DNA from: Balneolales bacterium
GTDB taxonomy: Bacteria; Bacteroidota; Rhodothermia; Balneolales; Natronogracilivirgulaceae
NCBI GenBank assembly: GCA_007116685.1
Contig: SKIC01000215.1
Location: 1 to 8,198, forward strand
Length of the DNA stretch: 8,198 bases
Direction of reading: 5' to 3'
The notes beneath the pieces were generated by a model. That model worked only from the letters and a program-made list of their open reading frames with translations, was not told the origin of the DNA and did not search any database. Of this stretch, positions 1 through 5,943 are shown piece after piece (the first letter of the stretch is position 1; every line of letters starts with the position of its first letter). The position numbers were made by a program, and so were the translations under genes.

Positions 1-1281
1 TTCTCCAATTTTTGATGTAGTAGCCTCGTGCTCAACACTTGCTGTGTGATTTTTAGACTCTATGTAAGGAAAAGTGTGCGCTCCACAGCGATCTCCAATC
101 AGCATGGAATCACAAACGGAATAATTCCGGGCACCGGATGCATTTGGTCCGATTTTTACGAGACCTCGGTAAGAATTCTGTGATTCACCCGCTGAAATCC
201 CTTTAGAAATGATTGTGCTCTTGGTGTTTTTGCCAAGGTGAATCATTTTTGTACCGGTATCTGCCTGCATACGGTCATTGGTAACAGCTACTGAATAAAA
301 CTCACCGATGGAATTATCACCTTTCATGATAACGCTTGGGTATTTCCAGGTGATGGAAGAACCCGCTTCTACTTGTGTCCATGAGATTTTAGAGCGGTCA
401 CCTTTGCACAATCCTCTTTTGGTTACAAAATTGTAGATTCCTCCAACGCCTTTCTCATCGCCGGCGTACCAGTTTTGTACGGTTGAATAACGGATTTCTG
501 CATTATCTAATGCTACCAATTCAACAACAGCAGCGTGGAGTTGATTGCTACTGAACTGAGGCGCTGTACAACCTTCCAGATAACTAACATAGCTGGATTC
601 TTCTGCGATAATCAAAGTACGCTCAAACTGCCCTGATTCCTCATTATTAATGCGGAAGTAGGTTGACAATTCCATAGGGCTGGTAACGCCTTTCGGTACG
701 TATACGAATGAGCCATCGGAGAATACCGCTGAATTCAAGGCAGCGTAGAAATTATCGCCAACAGGCACAACACTACCGAGATATTTCTTCACTAAATCTG
801 GATATTCTTTAATTGCCTCAGAAATTGAGCAGAAAATTACTCCCGCCTCTTTCAATTTCTCTTTAAAGGTGGTAGCAACAGAAACCGAATCAAAAACAGC
901 GTCAACAGCAACACCTGCAAGCATTTTTTGCTCACTAAGTGGAATTCCTAATTTCTCGTAGGTTTCCAAAATTGCCGGGTCTACTTCATCAAGACTGTCA
1001 ACTTTTGGTTTTTGTTTTGGAGCGGAATAGTATTGGATTTTATCAAAATCAACAGGTGGATAGTCAACATTTGGCCATTTAGGCTCTTTCATCTCTTTCC
1101 ATTGCCTATATGCCTTCAGTCTAAACTCCAGCATATATTCAGGCTCGTCCTTGATTTCAGATATTTTCCGAACGATGTCTTCGTTTAGTCCTTTTGGAAA
1201 ATCATCGTATTCCACTTCTGTCTTAAAGCCATATTTGTATGGCTGTTTCACCATACTCTCTAAGGTTTCAGTCTCGCTCAT
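1..1281 (-). CDS. sufB: SufB, Fe-S cluster assembly scaffold subunit (3' end cut by window edge)
   Basis: The minus-strand frame opens with ATG at 1281-1279 (MSETETLESMVKQPY...) and runs without a stop to base 1, giving 427 codons. SufB proteins are usually about 470-495 residues, so roughly 50 C-terminal residues lie outside the window. SufB is the core subunit of the cytosolic SufBC2D scaffold on which Fe-S clusters are built. Diagnostic stretches are visible: FDSVSVATT, FCSISEAI, VPKGV, MELSTYFRIN, ITWKYPS, GDNSIGEFYSVA and KSTIISKGISAG. Residues matching the functional ones of E. coli SufB are present: Cys238 in LEGCTAP (E. coli Cys254), Cys390 in CDSMLIG (Cys405), and His418-Glu419 in EHEATTS (Glu434), with Cys390-Glu419 spacing as in E. 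coli. The Cys-rich insertion near E. coli residues 95-105 is absent here. sufC/sufD would be expected beyond the left edge; that is inference. No Shine-Dalgarno sequence precedes the start. Confidence 0.97.
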   Translation of the reverse strand, partial: MSETETLESMVKQPYKYGFKTEVEYDDFPKGLNEDIVRKISEIKDEPEYMLEFRLKAYRQWKEMKEPKWPNVDYPPVDFDKIQYYSAPKQKPKVDSLDEVDPAILETYEKLGIPLSEQKMLAGVAVDAVFDSVSVATTFKEKLKEAGVIFCSISEAIKEYPDLVKKYLGSVVPVGDNFYAALNSAVFSDGSFVYVPKGVTSPMELSTYFRINNEESGQFERTLIIAEESSYVSYLEGCTAPQFSSNQLHAAVVELVALDNAEIRYSTVQNWYAGDEKGVGGIYNFVTKRGLCKGDRSKISWTQVEAGSSITWKYPSVIMKGDNSIGEFYSVAVTNDRMQADTGTKMIHLGKNTKSTIISKGISAGESQNSYRGLVKIGPNASGARNYSVCDSMLIGDRCGAHTFPYIESKNHTASVEHEATTSKIGE

Positions 1282-1334
1282 AATATTTAGCAGTGTTTAT
1301 GGTTGGGATTCTGTGTTAAAATTTTCGAGTAATA

Positions 1335-1363
1335 CACCCTTTTACAATCATATTAACAGGGTG
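1335..1363. promoter_or_regulatory. Inverted repeat upstream of sufB (candidate operator or leader hairpin)
   Basis: CACCCT at 1335-1340 is answered by AGGGTG at 1358-1363 with 17 bp between, making a 29-bp dyad whose GC-rich arms stand out in very AT-rich DNA. It lies 54-82 bp upstream of the sufB start, a normal place for a dimeric repressor site or a 5'-leader hairpin. suf operons are commonly iron- or Fe-S-regulated, but I do not recognise this as a Fur, IscR or SufR site. Confidence 0.3.
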
Positions 1364-1633
1364 AGATTTAAAATCGTTTATTTTTATTGATTCTAAATAT
1401 ACATAATATCAAAGTAGATATCGAACAGAAATAGTAGTTTTTCATATCTCTCAAGCGCAATCATATCAGTTATTTATAAAATACTTGTTACAACATCAAA
1501 TTCATATATCGAGGTAAGATTAAACTTCTCTTTTCTGAGAAACGATCCATAAGAAACCTACAGTAGATGTTGAAATAAGCAGAGTTTGATAGCTTTTGAA
1601 TTTATCCCTCTGTAACACATTCATTTCTTATAT

Positions 1634-1642
1634 TGATATGAT
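1634..1642 (+). promoter_or_regulatory. Possible extended -10 promoter for the GH13 gene
   Basis: TGATATGAT matches the extended -10 pattern TGnTATAAT with one mismatch and would place the transcript start about 30 nt before the ATG at 1679. No good -35 hexamer lies at 17 bp spacing. A second loose candidate is TTGATA at 1586-1591. The sigma-factor consensus in this lineage is uncertain, so this is only suggestive. Confidence 0.25.
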
Positions 1643-1678
1643 ATTCTCACGAATAAACCCGAAACAAACTGAATTATA

Positions 1679-3040
1679 ATGATGAAGAAAATTTTAATAG
1701 CAATTATCGCAGCGCTATTTCTGTGGTCCTGCAATGGTGAAACAGATTCATATGTGGTAGAAACACCACTTAACACTCCGGATTGGGCTAAGAATGCCAC
1801 AATTTATGAAGTAAACACCCGCCAATTTACAGAAGAAGGAACTTTTGAAGCATTTATGGAGCACATGCCCCGCCTTGCTGACATGGGGGTCAGTATTCTT
1901 TGGTTTATGCCTATCCACCCAATTGGCGAAGTAGAGCGAAAAGGCACTTTAGGTAGTTATTATTCTGTACTGGATTACAAAGGTGTAAATCCTGAATTCG
2001 GAACTCATGATGATTTTCGTGCTGTAGTTGAAAAAGCGCATGGTTTAGGCATGTACGTAATTCTTGACTGGGTTGCTAACCATACCGCCTGGGATCATCC
2101 ATGGACTGAAACTAATCCTGAATTTTACGAATTGGACGAAAATGGCAACTTTATACCTCCAAGAGGTACTGATTGGTCTGATGTAATTCAATTAGATTAC
2201 GAAAACCCTGATGTATGGGAAGCCATGACCGATGCTTTGGAATACTGGGTGCGTGAATTCAACATTGATGGTTACCGTGCTGACGTTGCGGATTTGGTAC
2301 CTACTGAATTTTGGAATCAAGCCAGAGAAAAATTAGATGCCATTAAGCCCGTTTTCATGCTTGCTGAAGCAGAATATCCGCCTTTAAACGAAAAAGCCTT
2401 TGAAATGTCGTATGCCTGGGATTTGCACCACCAAATGAATGCCCTGGCACAAGGCAGAATAAGCATTGCTGAATTTGATGAGCGCTTCGATAGAATGAGA
2501 GATAGATTTCCGGCTCATACTTATATGATGCAGTTTACTTCAAACCACGATGAAAACTCATGGAATGGCACTGTTTTCGAAAGATTGGGCGATGGAGTAA
2601 TGGCATTTGCTGTTTTAGCATCTACTATTGAGGGTATGCCACTTGTTTATAACGGACAAGAAGTTGGTTTAAGCCACAGATTAGAGTTTTTCGAGAAGGA
2701 TGAAATTATATGGGATTTCGATTCTCCATTCATGGACCTCTACTCTAAACTTCTGAATTTGAATCGTGATAACAGAGCACTGTGGAATGGTTTGCACGGC
2801 GGACCTATGCAACGTATTTCTTCTGATCAGGATGATACCTTATATATGTTCGTGCGAGAAAGAGGCGATGACAAAGTTTTTGTAATCGTCAACGTAACAG
2901 ATCAATCTGTAGTAGCAAATGTTCGCAATTCTCTAATTGCCGGCTCATACACTGAATTATTCTCCGGTATTGGGATGAATCTAAGCGATAATGAGGTTTT
3001 TGAGATAGAACCCTGGGGTTACAGAGTATTCGTTCGCTAA
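1679..3040 (+). CDS. GH13 alpha-amylase-family glycoside hydrolase, predicted lipoprotein
   Basis: This 453-residue protein is expected to hydrolyse (or transglycosylate) alpha-glucans such as starch, glycogen or maltodextrins; exact specificity cannot be read from motifs. A lipoprotein signal fills residues 1-18 (MMKKILIAIIAALFLWSC), with Cys18 as the lipidation site, giving a mature protein of about 436 residues. The (beta/alpha)8 core starts at NATIYEVNTRQF (39-50). The four GH13 regions are intact: I, DWVANH (130-135); II, GYRADVADL (198-206) with Arg200 and nucleophile Asp202; III, MLAEAE (227-232) with Glu230 the likely acid/base; IV, FTSNHDEN (286-293) with Asp291 as transition-state stabiliser. 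Domain B between regions I and II is short, and a small all-beta domain C covers about 375-453. Acidic residues after the lipid Cys (NGETD) are compatible with surface display. The ATG at 1679 is directly followed by a second ATG at 1682; either gives a working signal peptide. Confidence 0.92.
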   Translation: MMKKILIAIIAALFLWSCNGETDSYVVETPLNTPDWAKNATIYEVNTRQFTEEGTFEAFMEHMPRLADMGVSILWFMPIHPIGEVERKGTLGSYYSVLDYKGVNPEFGTHDDFRAVVEKAHGLGMYVILDWVANHTAWDHPWTETNPEFYELDENGNFIPPRGTDWSDVIQLDYENPDVWEAMTDALEYWVREFNIDGYRADVADLVPTEFWNQAREKLDAIKPVFMLAEAEYPPLNEKAFEMSYAWDLHHQMNALAQGRISIAEFDERFDRMRDRFPAHTYMMQFTSNHDENSWNGTVFERLGDGVMAFAVLASTIEGMPLVYNGQEVGLSHRLEFFEKDEIIWDFDSPFMDLYSKLLNLNRDNRALWNGLHGGPMQRISSDQDDTLYMFVRERGDDKVFVIVNVTDQSVVANVRNSLIAGSYTELFSGIGMNLSDNEVFEIEPWGYRVFVR

Positions 3041-3052
3041 AACCCCTTTTTT
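3015..3052 (+). terminator. Possible weak intrinsic terminator overlapping the GH13 stop codon
   Basis: GGGGTT (3015-3020) pairs with AACCCC (3041-3046) and is followed at once by six T residues (3047-3052). The 20-nt loop contains the last codons and the TAA stop. The 6-bp stem is short for such a large loop, so termination may be partial, and translating ribosomes would interfere with folding. Confidence 0.3.
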
Positions 3053-3071
3053 GGAACTTTTAGAATTAGAA

Positions 3072-3122
3072 AATCAACCCCTATCTGAGAAAATTAACAT
3101 TTTAGTAAGATAGGGGTTGATT
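3072..3122. repeat. Long perfect inverted repeat / hairpin downstream of the GH13 gene
   Basis: Bases 3072-3086 and 3108-3122 are perfect 15-bp reverse complements (core CAACCCCTATCT / AGATAGGGGTTG). Inside, AAAAT (3090-3094) pairs with ATTTT (3099-3103) across a 4-nt loop, separated from the main stem by a 3/4-nt internal loop. No T-tract follows on the plus strand and none is seen on the minus side, so it is not a textbook intrinsic terminator. It could be a transcript 3'-end stabiliser, a non-canonical terminator or a leader structure for the next gene. Confidence 0.75.
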
Positions 3123-3197
3123 ATTGTTGATATATGTCTTTAAATAGTACCTATGACAAAATCACGTCATGAAAACACTTAACTAATCTATTAGGAC

Positions 3198-4187
3198 ATG
3201 ATTAAATTCTACAAAAAATGCTTACTTACGGTAGGTGCTGTTGTATTAGCAGGCGGATTCAGCTTAGATGCTACTGCTCAATTTGTTACTGACGAAAGAC
3301 CTGTACAAATTGACCGTCCGGTTATTGCTATTCCTGAAAATGACGAAGACGTAACTGTTATTTGGTCAGAAAGTTTTGAAGATGCAACGACAGAACTTCC
3401 AGATGGTTGGTTTGCTGGTAAAGCAGATAACACCCAAGGAAACAACGTTGCTCCTTCAGAGGAAGGCGAAGCACAATGGTTTCTATATAGCGACGAAACT
3501 GTTACAGATTTCAACCCTACCTACGTAAGAACTGGCGACGCTTCAGTTTTCGTAACTTGGAACGTTCAAGCAATTGGTAACGCATATCTAACAACTCCAG
3601 AAGTGGAACTACCTGAGGCAGAAAGTCTTGAGTTTTCTTTCTGGCATTGGTTTGGTCATAGTGCAGATGATGGATGGTTCACTATCCAAACTGTTTTAAT
3701 CGAAACTGAAAGTGGTATTTCTACTTTAGGTAGACTCGACGGCGAGCAACTAGGTGATAATATCTTTGATGCTCCTGTTACTTTCGATATCACAGAATAT
3801 GCAGAAAGCACCGTTCGTTTCCACATTATTCAGGAGTGGAGTGATGGTTTCCAAACTGCTGTTGATGATTTCAGCGTAACTGGAACTGGTGTAGTTACAT
3901 CTACAGAAGTTGAGCAGATGGCTGAAGGATTTGAGCTTTCTCAAAACTATCCTAACCCATTCAACCCTACTACTAACATTTCTTACACTGTTCCACAAAC
4001 ATCACAGGTAACTATCGAAGTGTTCAACATGTTAGGACAAAAAGTTGCTACTCTTGTTGATGGTGTAGTTTCTGCTGGCTCTCATACAGCTGTTTTTGAT
4101 GCTGCAAACCTGACTTCAGGTATGTACATCTACAGAATGAACGCTGGTAGCTTCACTCAAACACAAAAAATGATGCTTGTTAAGTAA
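3198..4187 (+). CDS. Secreted T9SS cargo protein with choice-of-anchor J / cleaved-adhesin-like domain
   Basis: This 329-residue protein is built for export through the Sec system and then the type IX secretion system. Residues 1-27 form a signal peptide (KK near the N-terminus, hydrophobic core, cleavage at ATA|Q), leaving Gln28 as the mature N-terminus. Residues about 54-230 resemble the choice-of-anchor J / cleaved adhesin beta-sandwich: it opens with SESFED..LPDGWF (57-72), continues through YLTTPEVELPEAESLEFSFW (130-149), and ends with AVDDFSVTG (221-229), the usual closing strand. Such domains occur in adhesins and secreted proteases, often in carbohydrate or surface binding; no catalytic motif is visible. 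Residues about 244-329 are a type A T9SS C-terminal sorting domain (LSQNYPNPFNPTTNI, VFNMLGQKVATLVDG, SGMYIYRM, final MMLVK), normally removed during secretion. It shares its sorting domain with the next gene but not its middle domain. Ligand unknown. Confidence 0.88.
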   Translation: MIKFYKKCLLTVGAVVLAGGFSLDATAQFVTDERPVQIDRPVIAIPENDEDVTVIWSESFEDATTELPDGWFAGKADNTQGNNVAPSEEGEAQWFLYSDETVTDFNPTYVRTGDASVFVTWNVQAIGNAYLTTPEVELPEAESLEFSFWHWFGHSADDGWFTIQTVLIETESGISTLGRLDGEQLGDNIFDAPVTFDITEYAESTVRFHIIQEWSDGFQTAVDDFSVTGTGVVTSTEVEQMAEGFELSQNYPNPFNPTTNISYTVPQTSQVTIEVFNMLGQKVATLVDGVVSAGSHTAVFDAANLTSGMYIYRMNAGSFTQTQKMMLVK

Positions 4188-4214
4188 TTGACACTGTATC
4201 GTTTAAGTACTTTT

Positions 4215-4257
4215 AAAGCTGTTACTTTTATGGTAACAGCTTTTTTTTGTTTTTTTT
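4215..4257 (+). terminator. Strong intrinsic terminator after the first T9SS cargo gene
   Basis: AAAGCTGTTAC (4215-4225) pairs perfectly with GTAACAGCTTT (4233-4243) around a 7-nt loop, followed by a T-run (eight T, one G, eight T) to 4257. It sits 28 bp after the stop codon of the upstream gene, so the two T9SS cargo genes are probably separate transcripts or the second depends on read-through. Confidence 0.92.
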
Positions 4258-4273
4258 AAATAAAAAAAACAAA
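4246..4273. repeat. AT-only-rich perfect inverted repeat overlapping the terminator T-tract
   Basis: TTTGTTTTTTTT (4246-4257) and AAAAAAAACAAA (4262-4273) are perfect 12-bp reverse complements separated by AAAT. The left arm is the T-tract of the preceding terminator; the right arm leads into the 5' region of the next gene, whose ATG is 39 bp further on. The A-tract/T-tract arrangement could form a weak second hairpin or intrinsically bent DNA. Confidence 0.6.
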
Positions 4274-4312
4274 TTCTTTCTTTCTCTTACCAACACACTA
4301 ATCTAGTTTATT

Positions 4313-5266
4313 ATGAAACATACTTACAAAATGCTATGTGCATTGTCTCTTGCTATATTCATGACTGCAGGATCTGCAATTGCGCAATTCCAAGTTGAAG
4401 AACACGTAATCGATCGTGTTGAATTCGGAACTTATTCCTTGATGGAAGACGGACCGGTATTTATTGATTCTCTCTCCTATTATGAAACCCCTTCACCACT
4501 TCGTGCTGTAAGTTTCGGATCTTCACTTGATCAGGTTTTACAGTTTACTGTACCTGAGGGAGGATTTGTTCTTTCTCATGTAATGCATTATTTCTTTACT
4601 GCCGGTGAAATTTATGATTATGAAATTTCAGTTCTAGTAGGTGAAGAAGAAAATCCATTCGATAATGCTGTTGTTGCTGAATTTGAAGTAGAAGTTGAAA
4701 CAGGTGCTGGTTCTGTATCTATAATCACTTTTGAACTTGAAAGCCCTGTTCAAATGGCAGAAGGTTCTACCTTCTATATTGTTACTTCAACTGATAGCAA
4801 TGCCAGAGTAGTTTTCACAAAACCTGCCGATGCTGCGGGTCCAGCACCTGCCGGAACCAACTGGTTGACTGCTGATCGTGAAAACTTTATTGATTTTGGT
4901 GGAGTTGAATTATCTAGTGGTGAAGTTTTGACTGGTGCTGCATTCATTATTCGTGCTTATGCTACAAGCGAGCCTACTTCAACTCCAAGTAACGATATTC
5001 CTGAGGGCTATGCTCTTTCTCAAAACTTCCCTAACCCATTCAACCCTACTACTAACATAGAATTTGCTGTTCCTACCTCTCAGCAAGTTACTCTTGAAGT
5101 ATTCAATGTATTAGGTCACAAAGTTGCTACTTTGGTTGATGGTGTAGTTTCTGGTGGATCTCATCAAGTTACTTTCGACGCTTCTGCTCTAAGCAGTGGT
5201 TTATACATCTACCGCCTTACCGCAGGTGATGTTATGATGACTAACAAAATGTCTCTGATTAAGTAA
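4313..5266 (+). CDS. Secreted T9SS cargo protein with unrecognised beta-rich middle domain
   Basis: This 317-residue protein has a signal peptide (residues 1-24, MKHTYKM then a hydrophobic core, cleavage at AIA|Q), so the mature protein begins with Gln25. Residues about 230-317 form a type A T9SS C-terminal sorting domain (LSQNFPNPFNPTTNI, VFNVLGHKVATLVDG, SGLYIYRL, final SLIK), predicting outer-membrane translocation and removal of this domain. I do not recognise the middle part (about 26-220). It is acidic, has almost no Lys/Arg, contains no Cys after the signal peptide, and reads as alternating beta strands (VLQFTVPEGGFVLSHVMHYF, EISVLVGEEENPF, STFYIVTSTDSNARVVF, AFIIRAYA), like an extracellular jelly-roll or Ig-like sandwich; no catalytic motif stands out. 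It lies 125 bp after the preceding cargo gene, behind a strong terminator, and carries nearly the same sorting domain at the DNA level. No Shine-Dalgarno or clear promoter is seen in the gap. Confidence 0.87.
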   Translation: MKHTYKMLCALSLAIFMTAGSAIAQFQVEEHVIDRVEFGTYSLMEDGPVFIDSLSYYETPSPLRAVSFGSSLDQVLQFTVPEGGFVLSHVMHYFFTAGEIYDYEISVLVGEEENPFDNAVVAEFEVEVETGAGSVSIITFELESPVQMAEGSTFYIVTSTDSNARVVFTKPADAAGPAPAGTNWLTADRENFIDFGGVELSSGEVLTGAAFIIRAYATSEPTSTPSNDIPEGYALSQNFPNPFNPTTNIEFAVPTSQQVTLEVFNVLGHKVATLVDGVVSGGSHQVTFDASALSSGLYIYRLTAGDVMMTNKMSLIK

Positions 5267-5294
5267 TCAATTCATTTTTTTAGATTTCTTTACT

Positions 5295-5326
5295 AGGCTT
5301 CTCTGTTCATTCAGGGAAGCCTTTTT
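5295..5326 (+). terminator. Intrinsic terminator of the second T9SS cargo gene
   Basis: AGGCTTCTCTG (5295-5305) pairs with CAGGGAAGCCT (5312-5322), an 11-bp stem with one G-U pair and a 6-nt loop, followed by T residues to 5326. It lies 28 bp after the stop codon and closes the plus-strand block. Confidence 0.88.
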
Positions 5327-5371
5327 ATTGTGATGAATGACAGTTCACAAAATTCAAAAACTTTAGGACAC

Positions 5372-5403
5372 AAAAAAAGCAGCCTTCCAACGAAGACTGC
5401 TTT
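5372..5403 (-). terminator. Intrinsic terminator of trxA
   Basis: Read on the minus strand, AAAGCAGTCTTC (5403-5392) pairs with GAAGGCTGCTTT (5387-5376), a 12-bp stem with one G-U pair and a 4-nt loop, ending in a T-tract (5378-5372). It is 30 bp after the trxA stop and faces the plus-strand terminator at 5295-5326, insulating the convergent genes. Confidence 0.9.
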
Positions 5404-5432
5404 AACTAAATAAGTAAATTGGCTAAAATATT

Positions 5433-5759
5433 TTAAGCCAATTGAGCGTCTAGTTTTCCCTTCAGATGTGCCTTAGGAACTGCTCCAACAACCTGGTCAA
5501 CAACTTCGCCGCCTTTGAAAATCAAAAGAGAAGGAATACTTCTGATACCGTACTTCATAGATACCTGAGGATTTGAGTCCACGTCTACTTTTCCAATTTT
5601 TGCTTTTCCTTCAAACTCACCGGCCAATTCTTCTACTACCGGGCCTACCATGCGGCAAGGTCCGCACCATTCTGCCCAAAAGTCAACCAAAACGGGTTGA
5701 TCTGAGTTCAAAACTTCTTCGTCAAAGTTGGCATCTGTAAATTCAATTGCTTTGCCCAT
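5433..5759 (-). CDS. trxA: Thioredoxin
   Basis: This 108-residue cytosolic thioredoxin reduces protein disulfides using electrons from thioredoxin reductase, serving ribonucleotide reductase, peroxiredoxins and general thiol repair. The active site WCGPC is at 31-35 (Cys32, Cys35), the buried Asp26 (LVDFWAEWC) and the cis-proline Pro76 (RSIPSLLIF) are in place, and the numbering matches E. coli Trx1 exactly. KVDVDSNP (57-64) and the Gly pair in FKGGEVV are also typical. There is no signal peptide, so it is not an exported TlpA/DsbE-like protein. The ATG at 5759 gives the normal N-terminus. It follows dnaE on the same strand after 184 bp and ends at its own terminator; whether it shares dnaE's transcript or has a promoter in the gap is not settled by the sequence. 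Confidence 0.97.
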   Translation of the reverse strand: MGKAIEFTDANFDEEVLNSDQPVLVDFWAEWCGPCRMVGPVVEELAGEFEGKAKIGKVDVDSNPQVSMKYGIRSIPSLLIFKGGEVVDQVVGAVPKAHLKGKLDAQLA

Positions 5760-5803
5760 AATCTATTATTCTTTCTATATCTTTGTTTTTGTTAAATCTT
5801 TTT

Positions 5804-5817
5804 TGGGATTAATCCCA
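5804..5817. promoter_or_regulatory. 14-bp perfect palindrome upstream of trxA (candidate operator)
   Basis: TGGGATTAATCCCA is a perfect 14-bp palindrome with no loop, 45-58 bp upstream of the trxA start and flanked by homopolymeric A/T runs. A loopless palindrome is more like a binding site for a homodimeric regulator than an RNA hairpin. Just upstream on the minus strand, near 5830-5860, is a loose Bacteroidota-type promoter match (TTTC, 19 nt, TATGTTTA versus TTTG / TAnnTTTG), which would put the palindrome near the transcript start. The regulator is unknown. Confidence 0.35.
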
Positions 5818-5943
5818 TTTTTATTTCTCTTTAAACATATTAAAATCTATATATAAAAGAAACCATATAATTGAGCTATGCATTCCAAGGTATATCGACA
5901 CTTAAATTACCCACATAACTCATTTCCTGAATCTGATAATCAG

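Larger units (their letters stand above)
1282..1678. other. Divergent intergenic region, sufB / GH13 lipoprotein
   Basis: This 397-bp AT-rich gap separates two divergent genes and must hold promoters for both. I found no convincing coding sequence in it. Visible elements are the dyad at 1335-1363, a short palindrome TTTCTGAGAAA at 1532-1542, and a possible extended -10 at 1634-1642. On the minus strand a loose sigma70-like pair (TTGATG about 15-16 nt before TATAAA) occurs near 1478-1500, too weak to annotate by itself. Confidence 0.6.

Noticed and set aside
1151..1390. Plus-strand open frame of 79 codons
   Set aside because: Largely antisense to the sufB start and running into the AT-rich intergenic gap; composition is not protein-like and sufB itself is certain.
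3127..3157. TTGATA ... TATGAC as a sigma70 promoter for the first T9SS cargo gene
   Set aside because: Spacing is 19 bp and the -10 match is poor; not supportable without transcript data.
3153..3170. ATGAC / GTCAT inverted repeat with 8-nt loop before the first T9SS cargo gene
   Set aside because: Five-base arms in AT-rich DNA are expected by chance; no T-tract or known site.
3278..3998. Minus-strand frames inside the first T9SS cargo gene (3278-3514 and 3750-3998)
   Set aside because: Both are fully antisense to a gene with a clear signal peptide and sorting domain; no recognisable domain.
5933..5943. CTGATAATCAG palindrome at the dnaE stop as a terminator
   Set aside because: Only 5-bp arms with a 1-nt centre and no T-run; cannot form a terminator hairpin.
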